The notes beneath the pieces were generated by a model. It saw only the letters and a program-made list of their open reading frames with translations, made no database searches and was not told the DNA's origin. From contig JAYPEI010000002.1 in the NCBI GenBank assembly GCA_038125665.1, forward strand, positions 1 through 64,000: a stretch of 64,000 bases of DNA, in the 5' to 3' direction. Position 1 is the first letter of the stretch. Every line of letters starts with the position of its first letter. Both the position numbers and the translations under genes were made by a program. Shown here piece by piece: positions 9,360-18,229 of the stretch. Source of the stretch: CAILUG01 sp038125665 (lineage in GTDB: Bacteria; Pseudomonadota; Gammaproteobacteria; Pseudomonadales; Pseudohongiellaceae).

Positions 9360-10457
9360 ATGCATGTCTTGTTAATAAAAATGTCCTCTCTTGGTGATGT
9401 GATTCATGCGTTACCTGCTGTGACTGATGCTAGGCGTATGCGACGCAATATCCGCTTCGATTGGGTAGTAGAGGAAAATTTCAAAGAAATTCCAAGCTGG
9501 CATCCTGCCGTAGATAGAGTAATTCCAGTAGCTTTTCGACGTTGGCGGAAAAACCCCATACAAGCATGGCGTAGCGGAGAGCTCAAGAAATTTCATCACA
9601 TCCTTAAAGAGCGACATTATGATCTTGTTATAGATGCACAAGGGTTGTTAAAGAGCGGTATAGTTAGTCGTTTATCCAGAGGTCTAACCTTAGGTTTAAG
9701 TAATAGTACAGTTAGGGAGCCAATTGCGACATTATTTTATAACATGGTTTATACAGTACCTTGGCAGCAGCATGCTGTGGACAGAATACGTGAACTCTTC
9801 TCAAGAGCATTCAATTATTCGTTTGATTATGACCATTGTGATTATGGGCTACGTTCAGGTACTTTTCGTGGTCAACAGCTGATTCAGGAAAAGACTCTAG
9901 TATTCTTTCATGGTACAACTTGGGATTCTAAACTGTGGCCTGATCAATACTGGTTGCAGTTAGCAAGAATAGCAGGAAGGGAGGGTTATCGAGTAAAAGT
10001 ACTTTGGGGCAATGCCGTTGAAGAAAAGCGTGCAAAACTATTAGCCAAAGCAGGGGGACATGTAGAAGTAATTGCTCCTATGGGCCTAACCGATATTTCT
10101 ACGTTACTCACTACCTGTAGTGGTGCCGTTGCCGTTGATACAGGACTAGGTCATCTAGCGGCGGCATTATCTGTTCCTACGGTTTCAATTTATGGTGCAT
10201 CTAGTTATAAACTTACTGGGACTTGGGGGAATTTCCAACAACATCTTTCCCCTGGACTTTCCTGCTCACCTTGCATGAGTAAACGTTGTCTTAATAAAGA
10301 ATTACTGAGAACTGGGCAGTATTACGGAGAAGAATTTGATATCAAGCCTCCTTGTTTTGCCGATATCGCTCCGGAACTAGTATGGAAATCCTTACTTCAT
10401 CAAATGGAAAAAGGTCAGGTAACTCACCCGGAGCAGATTAATGCCTCGGTCTACTGA
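9360..10457 (+). CDS. waaC: LPS heptosyltransferase I
   Basis: WaaC transfers the first heptose to Kdo2-lipid A. The 365-residue GT9 protein starts MHVLLIKMSSLGDVIHALPAV, the standard WaaC N-terminus, and has FHGTTWDSKLWP and the donor-binding DTGLGHLAAAL with SxYGAS. The C-terminal insert CSPCMSKRCLNKELL differs from E. coli but keeps the cysteine-rich pattern. Its last 17 bases overlap the start of waaG, which implies coupled translation. Confidence 0.95.
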   Translation: MHVLLIKMSSLGDVIHALPAVTDARRMRRNIRFDWVVEENFKEIPSWHPAVDRVIPVAFRRWRKNPIQAWRSGELKKFHHILKERHYDLVIDAQGLLKSGIVSRLSRGLTLGLSNSTVREPIATLFYNMVYTVPWQQHAVDRIRELFSRAFNYSFDYDHCDYGLRSGTFRGQQLIQEKTLVFFHGTTWDSKLWPDQYWLQLARIAGREGYRVKVLWGNAVEEKRAKLLAKAGGHVEVIAPMGLTDISTLLTTCSGAVAVDTGLGHLAAALSVPTVSIYGASSYKLTGTWGNFQQHLSPGLSCSPCMSKRCLNKELLRTGQYYGEEFDIKPPCFADIAPELVWKSLLHQMEKGQVTHPEQINASVY

Positions 10458-11607
10458 GCGTACAGTCAAGAAATTAGCACTCGTGCTATTCGAGTGGTTT
10501 CCGCATGGTGGGATGCAGCAGGATTTGCTAAAAATAGCAGAGGCTTGCAATCTAGAGTTTGATATTACTGTCATTTGTATGAAGTGGAATGGTGAATTTC
10601 CAAAGAGTTTAAGGTTACTCGAATTACCATCTCGTAGATTGACTAAAGTAGGCAAACGGGAGGAATTTGTTGCTAGAGTTCAAGTGCTACGTAATGAGTT
10701 CGATTGTGTACTGGGGTTTAATAAAATGCCAGGACTTGACTATTACTATGCTGCAGACAATAGCTTTGCCTGGAAAGTTCTATATGAACGTCCTCTCTGG
10801 TATCGCCTACTTCCGCGTACTCGTCAGTATCTTAAGTTTGAAAGAGCAGTTTGCTCACCGTTAAGTTCTACCAAGCTACTTTTTCTGAGCCCATTACAGA
10901 GAAAGCAATATCTAGATATCTACCGTATAGATCCACTACGACTAACGCTATTACCTCCGGGTATTAGACGAAGTTTCAAGGCTCCCGTAGATGCCGCCCT
11001 TACACGCACTCAATTGCGAAAAGAATTGGGATTGCCCAACGATGCATTGCTAGTGCTTCAGGTAGGTTCTAGCTTTCGAACAAAAGGCGTCAACAGAAGT
11101 TTGGAAGCTCTGGCAACTTTGCCCTCTTCACTTAGTGAGCGAGTCCATTATATTAATATCGGTCGAGATGAATTATTTTCATGGCAACAAAAGGCGCAGC
11201 AACTCGGTTTGAATAAAGTTAGTTTTTTGGGTGGTCGAGAAGATGTGCAACGCTATATGTTAGCGGCTGATTTACTGATACATCCTTCATTGAGTGAGAG
11301 TGCAGGTATGGTTCTTCTTGAAGCTATTGCTTCTGGTCTTCCTGTATTGACTACCGCCAGTTGTGGTTATGCTTTTCATGTAGTTAAAGCTAAAGCAGGC
11401 ATAGTTACTTCAGAACCTTTTGAACAAACGCGGTTTAATGACGAATTTAGATTCATGTTAGAAGAGGGGTTGCTCGGCTATAAAGAGCATGCGTTACGGT
11501 ATAGCAGGGAGCAAGATCTCTATGGTCTGCCAGAACAGCTGGCTCACTTACTTTCAGAAGCAACTCAAGGATTAGGACGTTCTGCTTTAAAGAATATAAA
11601 AACTTGA
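10441..11607 (+). CDS. waaG: LPS core glucosyltransferase I, GT4 family
   Basis: This protein probably adds the first outer-core hexose (glucose in characterised systems) to heptose II. The N-terminal Rossmann domain has FEWFPHGGMQQDLLKIA, matching the FPxGGxQRD signature of WaaG. The C-terminal half has VGSSFRTKGVNRSLEAL and the GT4 motif HPSLSESAGMVLLEAIASGLPVL with the E-x7-E donor-site glutamates. It overlaps waaC by 17 bases. In Pseudomonas waaP (core kinase) follows waaG, but here the forward operon ends and the reverse GT-C gene overlaps its last 43 bases. The exact sugar transferred cannot be read from sequence. Confidence 0.9.
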   Translation: MPRSTERTVKKLALVLFEWFPHGGMQQDLLKIAEACNLEFDITVICMKWNGEFPKSLRLLELPSRRLTKVGKREEFVARVQVLRNEFDCVLGFNKMPGLDYYYAADNSFAWKVLYERPLWYRLLPRTRQYLKFERAVCSPLSSTKLLFLSPLQRKQYLDIYRIDPLRLTLLPPGIRRSFKAPVDAALTRTQLRKELGLPNDALLVLQVGSSFRTKGVNRSLEALATLPSSLSERVHYINIGRDELFSWQQKAQQLGLNKVSFLGGREDVQRYMLAADLLIHPSLSESAGMVLLEAIASGLPVLTTASCGYAFHVVKAKAGIVTSEPFEQTRFNDEFRFMLEEGLLGYKEHALRYSREQDLYGLPEQLAHLLSEATQGLGRSALKNIKT

Positions 11608-13016
11608 TCCTCACCATTTAGCTGGAAGCTTTTTACTAGATTAAGGCCTCGTCCCTGCATATTTAATGAATTAGGATCAACCTCTTTTCCATAAACCAAA
11701 GCTACCCAAATCTCTTCGTCATTCTTGATTAGTTGGGGATGGGCTTGTTCAAATTTATTTAAAGCGCCGATAGGGTCTATTTCAGTATTTACATAATCAT
11801 CAACCATGCCACTACTATATGCTATATAAAAGTCATTAGTGATAAGAGTGGTTCCAAGAGAAAGTTCTGATTTTAACCAGTGAACAGCATTTACGCGGTT
11901 CATTTTGCCTGGACCAAAACTCACCATGGAATCTAGTAATAACAACATTAATAAGATACCAAAACCTAGTTGCCAGAAAATGTGAATTTCTTCTTTTAGG
12001 TTATTCATAGCATTTGCGAGAAGAGCAAGAAGAAGTATGACGGCAAAACCTGCATAACGCTCAGTTTGAAAATGCATAATCTCTTGGAAAACCAAGAGTA
12101 TTAGCAAGTTTAAGAAAAGAGCAAGTGCTAATACTGATGCCCAATAAGACTGCCAAAAGAGTTTTTTCTTAAAAGCAAGAACCAACAAGATAGCTGTGAG
12201 AGGAGCACTAAGTCCTTGCACTAGGTTAAATAGAACGATAGAAAGATTTTCTGGTAGTGTTACAAGGTTCGTAACTTTCCATATATCTATAAATCCAGGT
12301 AAATAATATCTCCAAGCGAATCGTATTAGTGCCAACAAATCAATCTCAAATAATTGTAAGAGACCGAGAAGAATCAATGTGACTCCCAATAATATTCCAT
12401 AAAACCTTAGGAAAGGTTTTCTATTGGTTCGCTCATATAAAATTAAGGGTAGTATGAGTAAGAGGATTCCTTCGAGACGAAAACTTACTGCTAGTATTAC
12501 ACTCAGCAGCCAGCAGAATATATTGGGAGAACTGTTATATTGACGGTATTGTAAGAGTAGATTGATCGACCACAGTGCAAAAGCCCAATAGCCGATATCT
12601 CTAATAAAGAAATATCGTAAATTATTGACTAGCGGTAGCGATAAGAATAGTAATGCGGCTATCCAAAGATGAGTAGATGTCTGTCCCATGTTTTTGTTCA
12701 AACAGAGAAACTGATAACTAAGAAGCAGATACAGTACTGTATTAAGACAGTGTCCTGCGAATATTGTCGAGCCAGGTAGTACCGCATCTAAATAAGCTAT
12801 AAAGACACCATAGCTATACCATCCATAATGGGCTAATACGCCAAGCAGACCTTCGTGTGGCGCTACTGCAGCTATGTGGAGATAAATATAGGCATCGTTA
12901 TTAAGTACTGGGTGAAGTAAGATTTGCTGAAAGGAAAGACAAAGACTTAAGAATAACGTAACTCCCACAGGATACTTTTTAAGTTCATAGAATAGAGTCA
13001 AGAGTTTGCTTATCAT
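11565..13016 (-). CDS. polytopic membrane protein, GT-C glycosyltransferase-like
   Basis: This 483-residue protein has about ten hydrophobic helices and a soluble C-terminal tail of roughly 110 residues. After the first helix comes NNDAYIYLHIAAVAPHEG, a periplasmic loop with an acidic residue and downstream histidine, as in GT-C enzymes that use lipid-linked sugars (ArnT/GT39/PMT type). FRLEGILLL in the middle resembles the R-x-E-G of that superfamily. I infer a GT-C fold; substrate and product are unknown. Its ATG overlaps the stop of the upstream acyltransferase gene by 4 bases (ATGA), so the two are translationally coupled. Its 3' end overlaps waaG tail-to-tail by 43 bases. Neighbours suggest modification of lipid A or core. 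Confidence 0.6.
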   Translation of the reverse strand: MISKLLTLFYELKKYPVGVTLFLSLCLSFQQILLHPVLNNDAYIYLHIAAVAPHEGLLGVLAHYGWYSYGVFIAYLDAVLPGSTIFAGHCLNTVLYLLLSYQFLCLNKNMGQTSTHLWIAALLFLSLPLVNNLRYFFIRDIGYWAFALWSINLLLQYRQYNSSPNIFCWLLSVILAVSFRLEGILLLILPLILYERTNRKPFLRFYGILLGVTLILLGLLQLFEIDLLALIRFAWRYYLPGFIDIWKVTNLVTLPENLSIVLFNLVQGLSAPLTAILLVLAFKKKLFWQSYWASVLALALFLNLLILLVFQEIMHFQTERYAGFAVILLLALLANAMNNLKEEIHIFWQLGFGILLMLLLLDSMVSFGPGKMNRVNAVHWLKSELSLGTTLITNDFYIAYSSGMVDDYVNTEIDPIGALNKFEQAHPQLIKNDEEIWVALVYGKEVDPNSLNMQGRGLNLVKSFQLNGEDQVFIFFKAERPNP

Positions 13017-14605
13017 AGCGCAGAGAGCTTAACTTGAATGGAGCGTTTGTCCCATTCTTTAAGTCCTAATTTAGTTGCATGAGCAAAATAGCAGCTCATA
13101 AAGTCTGTAGTTTTATTTATATCAAAATTATTACTGAAATTTACTAAGTCTTTCACTCTTTCATGGTAAGCCGCTGAGCCGGGTCGCCAAAGAAGAGCTA
13201 AAGGGTTAGCAACACCCAATATATCATTGTCAAGATAAAGATCCAGGGCTTCATTGCAAGGGCAACTAAAACCTAATTGATGTAATTGAGATAACAATTT
13301 ACCAAGAGAGGAGGGGGTAGCCTCACTCAGAATTGATAGGCGGTTACCTCTAGGTTTATGACAAATCATAAATATACGATTGTCGTTTTTTATGTGTAAG
13401 AATTTCACCGCAGTCAGTGAGTCTATACCAGAACTACGAAGTAGTTTCATGCGCTCATCCAGTATAGTTGCAGGATGTTTTTTACCAAATATTCTTGGCC
13501 TGCCAGAAAAGCTAATTGCAATTAGACCTGAGCTAAGCTGGAGAATTTCTAGGGGGGGCGCAATGCTTGAGTTATATTTATTGCCTGTATTTACCTCTGG
13601 AGCTCTAACTGAGTATGAAGTTGCTCCCTCCGTAAGAGCACTAAGAGTCTGCTGGCTTAATTTTTCTATAGCAGTTCGCTGCCAAACATAAGGGCTCTCT
13701 GGCTTGCCTCCGGGCTGGGTTTTGAATCTTTTATGCATCCATAGGTACTGGCTAGGCGCTTTGCGGATTTCTATTTCAAGCAACTTATTAATTAATGTGG
13801 CATCTTTAATATCATCTCCTGTAGGGTAGGTATCAGGAATGGCAGTGAAACTGATGATATAAGTATTGGTTACGGTCCTTCGGTGGCTCACAATAAATAC
13901 GGGTGCTTTACTCAATTTAACAAACCTTCCTGTTGCCGTGATTGTGGCGGCTGGTACGCCGAAGAAAGGAGCTTGCACGGAGTGCAAAGGGCCATAGTCT
14001 TGGTCTGGGGCATACCAAAGGACTTTGCCAGCTTTTAAATGCTTTAGATATTGTCGAAGATCCTCTCTATTCAGAACGGCGTTGCAGTTTCTAGTACGGC
14101 CATGAAACATGAAATAGTCAAATACGGGATTATTGTGTGGACGATAAGTGACTCCAAACGGAATATGCTGACTAAGTAGATTTGCACAAAAGTCCAAGGT
14201 TGAATAATGTCCACCTATCAGGAGTAGTCCCCGGCCTTCATCTATGGCAGCTTTTACATCTGCTTCACCTTCCATTGTTAATAGATGAGAGAAATGTTGT
14301 GGGGGTCTTACCCACCCAGCTATTGTCTCCATGAAGCCAATGCCATTGTCCTGAAAGGTTTTTTTGACTAGAGATTGCTGTTCGTGAGGAGTAAGTTCGG
14401 GGAAACATAGCTGGATGTTAATTTCTGTAAAATAGCGTCTCTGCCGGGCAAGATGATAAGTCAGATTACCCAATGATTTACCGCTGGCAAGCCGTAGGCG
14501 GAGCGGTAACCAAGCCAAAAGTATCAAGAAACCAATGCCCAGCCAAGTTAGCCAGTAACGTGGTTGGAGCAGAGCTATAGATAACTTTTTTGATTCTTGT
14601 CTCAC
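13013..14605 (-). CDS. LpxL/HtrB-type lipid A acyltransferase with extra C-terminal kinase-like domain
   Basis: Residues 1 to about 305 are a lysophospholipid acyltransferase of the LpxL/LpxM family: an N-terminal membrane anchor (residues 17-35), the catalytic HX4D motif HYSTLD at 133-138, YAPDQDYGPLHSVQAPFFGV at 198-217, and WMHKRFKTQPGG at 289-300, where the family normally ends. A further 225 residues follow. Residues 356-510 look like a degenerate WaaP/KdkA/InaA-type kinase: a basic GKKHPATILDERMKLLRSSG helix, a beta segment IFMICHKPRG resembling a hinge, then LGKLLSQLHQLGF, where active members continue into HxD. Here SCPCNEALDLYLDND follows, so the catalytic His-Asp is missing. The acyltransferase call is firm; the tail assignment is inference. 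It is divergent from hldE and coupled to the GT-C gene downstream. Confidence 0.82.
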   Translation of the reverse strand: MRQESKKLSIALLQPRYWLTWLGIGFLILLAWLPLRLRLASGKSLGNLTYHLARQRRYFTEINIQLCFPELTPHEQQSLVKKTFQDNGIGFMETIAGWVRPPQHFSHLLTMEGEADVKAAIDEGRGLLLIGGHYSTLDFCANLLSQHIPFGVTYRPHNNPVFDYFMFHGRTRNCNAVLNREDLRQYLKHLKAGKVLWYAPDQDYGPLHSVQAPFFGVPAATITATGRFVKLSKAPVFIVSHRRTVTNTYIISFTAIPDTYPTGDDIKDATLINKLLEIEIRKAPSQYLWMHKRFKTQPGGKPESPYVWQRTAIEKLSQQTLSALTEGATSYSVRAPEVNTGNKYNSSIAPPLEILQLSSGLIAISFSGRPRIFGKKHPATILDERMKLLRSSGIDSLTAVKFLHIKNDNRIFMICHKPRGNRLSILSEATPSSLGKLLSQLHQLGFSCPCNEALDLYLDNDILGVANPLALLWRPGSAAYHERVKDLVNFSNNFDINKTTDFMSCYFAHATKLGLKEWDKRSIQVKLSAL

Positions 14606-14698
14606 AGCAGTCCAAATTTTTGATTAGACTTGAGATTCTAACATGCACTTTAATAAAGAAAGCAGTTATTTCCGGAGCTACCTGTTATCATTACCACT

Positions 14699-16120
14699 AT
14701 GAAACTTGAACTACCTCGCTTTGACAAAGCCCGCATCATGGTTGTAGGCGATATCATGCTTGACCGCTACTGGAATGGTGGCACTACCCGTATTTCCCCT
14801 GAAGCTCCAGTTCCTGTAGTGAAAGTGCAAAGCGTCCAGGATTCTCCTGGAGGTGCGGCCAATGTCGCGCTGAATCTGGCTGCGTTGGGCACGGCGACTA
14901 GATTGGTAGGGTTAGTAGGACAGGATGAGGCAGGTAAGGATCTGTTAGCAAGTCTTGAGTCCGCGGGTGTGGGATGTGATTTTCACACAGTTGTTGATAA
15001 GCCTACTATTACGAAACTTCGTGTCACAAGTCGTCATCAGCAACTATTGCGCATGGACTTTGAGGAAACTTTTTCACTTACTGATGCTGCCGAGTTAACT
15101 CCTAAAGTGAGTGAAGGTCTAAGACAAAAAGACATAGTTATTCTCTCCGATTATCAAAAGGGGGCATTAGGAGAGGTGCAATCTCTTATCTCTCTTTGTC
15201 GCGAAAAATCTGTTCCCGTCTTGGTAGATCCTAAAGGGATAGATTTTTCAATTTATCGTGGTGCAACCTTGGTTAAGCCAAATTTGTATGAGTTCGAGGC
15301 TATAGTGGGTCGCTGCGCCAGCGAAGATGAGCTCTTGCAGCGTGGTTTACAGCTTATGCAGGATTTGCAAATAGAAGCCCTGTTGATAACTCGCGGTGAA
15401 CAAGGGATGACACTATTACGCCCGGGACATAACGAATTACATTTTCCTGCTCGTGCGCGTGAGGTTTATGATGTCACGGGTGCTGGTGATACTGTCATCG
15501 CAGTACTAGCCGCTGCCATGGGGGCGGGACTAAAGATATCTTCCGCAGTGGCTCTTGCAAATATTGCAGCAGGTTTAGTGGTGGCGAAACTTGGCACTGC
15601 AACCATAACAGGTCCCGAACTTCGACGCGAGCTTCAACGCGATGGCGATAGTGATCGTGGTGTCATGAGTGTAGATCAATTGTTGCTTGCGGTATCCGAT
15701 GCTCGTGCTCAAGGAGAACGTATCGTCTTCACGAATGGTTGTTTTGATATTATACATGCAGGCCATGTTGGGTATTTGCAAGAAGCTCGTAAACAGGGTG
15801 ATCGTCTTATTGTCGCGATTAACAGTGACGAAAGTGTTAAGCGGCTAAAAGGGGAAGCCCGTCCCATCAATTCGTTGGATAGACGAATGGCCGTGCTTGC
15901 TGGGCTGGAAAGTGTCGATTGGGTGGTGTCATTCCCCGAAGACACACCAGAGGAACTCCTGCATCAATTAAGACCAGAAATACTAGTTAAAGGTGGCGAT
16001 TACGGTATTGAACAAGTCGTAGGCGGAGAATTCGTGAAGAGTTATGGCGGCCAGGTTAGAGTTTTATCTTTTCAAGATAACTGCTCCACTTCTGCTATAG
16101 TCAATAAGATTAAAGGTTAG
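14699..16120 (+). CDS. hldE: bifunctional heptose-7-phosphate kinase / heptose-1-phosphate adenylyltransferase
   Basis: HldE makes ADP-heptose for the LPS inner core: it phosphorylates heptose 7-phosphate at position 1, then adenylylates the 1-phosphate after GmhB action. The 473 residues match E. coli HldE (477). Residues 1 to about 315 form a PfkB/ribokinase domain with GGAANVALNLAALG and the catalytic DVTGAGDTVIAVLA near 254. Residues about 340-473 form a cytidylyltransferase-like domain with FTNGCFDIIHAGHVGYL, containing HxGH. Its last 11 bases overlap tail-to-tail with the aldo-keto reductase gene. Confidence 0.97.
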   Translation: MKLELPRFDKARIMVVGDIMLDRYWNGGTTRISPEAPVPVVKVQSVQDSPGGAANVALNLAALGTATRLVGLVGQDEAGKDLLASLESAGVGCDFHTVVDKPTITKLRVTSRHQQLLRMDFEETFSLTDAAELTPKVSEGLRQKDIVILSDYQKGALGEVQSLISLCREKSVPVLVDPKGIDFSIYRGATLVKPNLYEFEAIVGRCASEDELLQRGLQLMQDLQIEALLITRGEQGMTLLRPGHNELHFPARAREVYDVTGAGDTVIAVLAAAMGAGLKISSAVALANIAAGLVVAKLGTATITGPELRRELQRDGDSDRGVMSVDQLLLAVSDARAQGERIVFTNGCFDIIHAGHVGYLQEARKQGDRLIVAINSDESVKRLKGEARPINSLDRRMAVLAGLESVDWVVSFPEDTPEELLHQLRPEILVKGGDYGIEQVVGGEFVKSYGGQVRVLSFQDNCSTSAIVNKIKG

Positions 16121-16913
16121 CTAGTACTTCTAAAGCTGTATCCACATTCAATTGTAAATGGTCGGTATTGATAGTACCCGCCACTAGCGCATTAATGCCC
16201 TTTTGCTTAAGCACAAAAGATAATGATTCGGATAAATCTAATCCTCCGTGTATGCGTCCACTACTGAGCCCTTTTTTTACTAACACACCCTTTTGTAGGG
16301 CAAGTGCCCGTTGAAGTGTCTGTCTATCTTGTTGTTGTTTATTCCAAGTAAGCATTACCACATCCATTAACTCGGCAGCCAGTTCGCCACCACTTTCTGT
16401 TTTAGTCGACATACCTATGTAACGAATTAACCCTTGCTGCTGCAACTTACGCAATGTCTCTACACAGTCGGTTTGTGTCATAATATCAAGGTCATTACCT
16501 GAAGAATGTATTAGGACTAAATCCAGATAATCAGTTCGAAGTCTGTTTAAACTGCGTTCTACACTTATCCGAGTATGAGAGGCGCTGTAATCAAAGGTAG
16601 ACTGCGAACCATCAAATTCTTCACCAACCTTAGTGCAAAGTACCCAACGGTGCCGATTAAAAAGTAATTTACCCAGCCGTTCCTCGCTACTTCCGTATGC
16701 GGGGGCTGTATCAAGTAAGTTAATATTTAACTCAGAGGCTAGAGCTAGTAAACATTTGATTGAGTCATCGCTGGGAAGCGAGAAAGCCTTTGGATAATTC
16801 ACGCCAGTGTTACGACCAAATTTTACTGTACCCAGACCGATTGCAGAAACTGTGAGATCCGTACCGCTTAATGGTCGAAGGAAAGTATCGGGTGCTGTCG
16901 TATTTTGCATCAT
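16110..16913 (-). CDS. aldo/keto reductase
   Basis: This is a cytoplasmic NAD(P)H-dependent oxidoreductase of about 267 residues. The catalytic tetrad is visible: Asp in LLDTAPAYGSSEERLG together with its Tyr, Lys in LCTKVGEEF, and His in LVLIHSSGND. The C-terminal half is shorter than in many members. I place the start at the ATG that overlaps the upstream stop as TGATG at 16911-16915; an upstream TTG would add five residues. It is translationally coupled to the FAD oxidoreductase. I recall the same pair near waaA and hldE in Pseudomonas (PA4991-PA4992), so the two probably act together, but no substrate is known to me. Confidence 0.86.
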   Translation of the reverse strand: MMQNTTAPDTFLRPLSGTDLTVSAIGLGTVKFGRNTGVNYPKAFSLPSDDSIKCLLALASELNINLLDTAPAYGSSEERLGKLLFNRHRWVLCTKVGEEFDGSQSTFDYSASHTRISVERSLNRLRTDYLDLVLIHSSGNDLDIMTQTDCVETLRKLQQQGLIRYIGMSTKTESGGELAAELMDVVMLTWNKQQQDRQTLQRALALQKGVLVKKGLSSGRIHGGLDLSESLSFVLKQKGINALVAGTINTDHLQLNVDTALEVLANL

Positions 16914-18106
16914 CAGAAAGTATCCCAAAGTGGTGTTGCAATAGCTGGGGTTGTGAGCGGCAGTGTTGGGCTTTGGTCAATACCTGATTTATCCAACCCT
17001 GACGCTTCGATGGTAGTAATAAAAGCATTTGCCATCATGGGTGCCATGGTAAGTTTAGTTGGCCAAGCCACTGAGAAATTAGCTTGAGTTTGGACTGTGG
17101 GTAAATCTGGTCTTTTTCCGCCTGGCTGGCGCGCTTCAGCTCGCTGCAAGGGAAAACAAGCAAAAGTCGCGTTAGAAAGATTATAATTCGGTAAGCGTTC
17201 TGAGAGTAGCGCACGCGTGTCTTCGAGTAAGGAGGTTATCCCTTGAGTTGAACCTCGTTCTGCCAATTCTCCACCAAGATACCAAGCTGTCCGGCCATCC
17301 CTACAAGGGTGAGTAGTTAGGGTAAGTTCTGGTGTCGCAGTAAGCTCCTCTGACACCATATGTACAAAGAGAGGATCTGTGTAATGATGTTTGACAACTA
17401 CCATTTGTAAGGGACGTTGCTGCATGGCATAACAGTTTTTTGAGACTCTTTGTATCAACTCAGCATTCCCATTACCTGCTGTCGCGAGTACATGGCCAGG
17501 TTTAATCCTTATCTTGGTACCCTTTTCATTTCTGAGCAAAATTTCTTCTACATAACCCTGTATAGACCATTCAAGCTGGTATTGTGGACAATGAAAAATT
17601 GCGCTTTTATTGATGTGCAACAAATTCCTGAGCAAGCTTGGTATATCAAGCACTATATCGCGTAGCCTATATAATGATGTTGCTGGAAAAGCAGAAGAAA
17701 AATTCGGACGTTCATCAGCAGGCACAGAGTCTACTTTCCCGTGTAACATTTTACTGCCCATAAATGCAGTGAAGCGAGAACGTAAACTTGATGCTTTAGG
17801 CCAGAGATAATAGGTATCAGAGAGCAAGTTTGTATTTCTCAGATCAATTTCACCACTACCAGTGAGACATAGGCGCCAGTAGTCAGGCATATCTGCAATG
17901 GAGTTGGCTGCGGAAGTCATATTGCCGCCTAGAGCATATTTTAGTCCTCCATGAATCATACCTTGAGAGGCAATAGTCTGCCCTGAGCCCAGTGCTGCAG
18001 TTTCTAGCAGGATCGCGGCATAGCCCTGCTGTCGAAGACGAGTAAGCGTCCACAATCCAGCAATGCCTCCTCCAAGAACAACAATGTCAGCTATGATTTT
18101 ATTCAA
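16913..18106 (-). CDS. FAD-dependent oxidoreductase (DAO/GlpD-like)
   Basis: A 397-residue flavoprotein with the N-terminal dinucleotide-binding motif VVLGGGIAGLWTLTRLRQQG and an ASQGMIHGGLKYALGG segment close to that of glycerol-3-phosphate dehydrogenase and other DAO-family enzymes. The start codon is TTG at 18106, supported by AGGAG 8 bases upstream and by the fact that only a few residues precede the FAD motif. It is transcribed divergently from waaA and coupled to the aldo-keto reductase. The substrate cannot be deduced. Confidence 0.82.
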   Translation of the reverse strand: MNKIIADIVVLGGGIAGLWTLTRLRQQGYAAILLETAALGSGQTIASQGMIHGGLKYALGGNMTSAANSIADMPDYWRLCLTGSGEIDLRNTNLLSDTYYLWPKASSLRSRFTAFMGSKMLHGKVDSVPADERPNFSSAFPATSLYRLRDIVLDIPSLLRNLLHINKSAIFHCPQYQLEWSIQGYVEEILLRNEKGTKIRIKPGHVLATAGNGNAELIQRVSKNCYAMQQRPLQMVVVKHHYTDPLFVHMVSEELTATPELTLTTHPCRDGRTAWYLGGELAERGSTQGITSLLEDTRALLSERLPNYNLSNATFACFPLQRAEARQPGGKRPDLPTVQTQANFSVAWPTKLTMAPMMANAFITTIEASGLDKSGIDQSPTLPLTTPAIATPLWDTF

Positions 18107-18229
18107 AACTATAACTCCTACTTGGGAATAGTATAACGCAGCCTAGCACTCAGGGCTTGTGACTTGAGTGAAATCTGCGAGAATCTTAGTTTGACTTTTC
18201 ATAAATTCAAAAGAATTTGGAGTATTGGC

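Noticed and set aside
13380..13691. 103-codon open frame antisense to the acyltransferase C-terminal domain
   Set aside because: Considered as an alternative to the unusual domain, but the reverse-strand frame is continuous with the acyltransferase and its product has a plausible folded-protein pattern, whereas this one does not.
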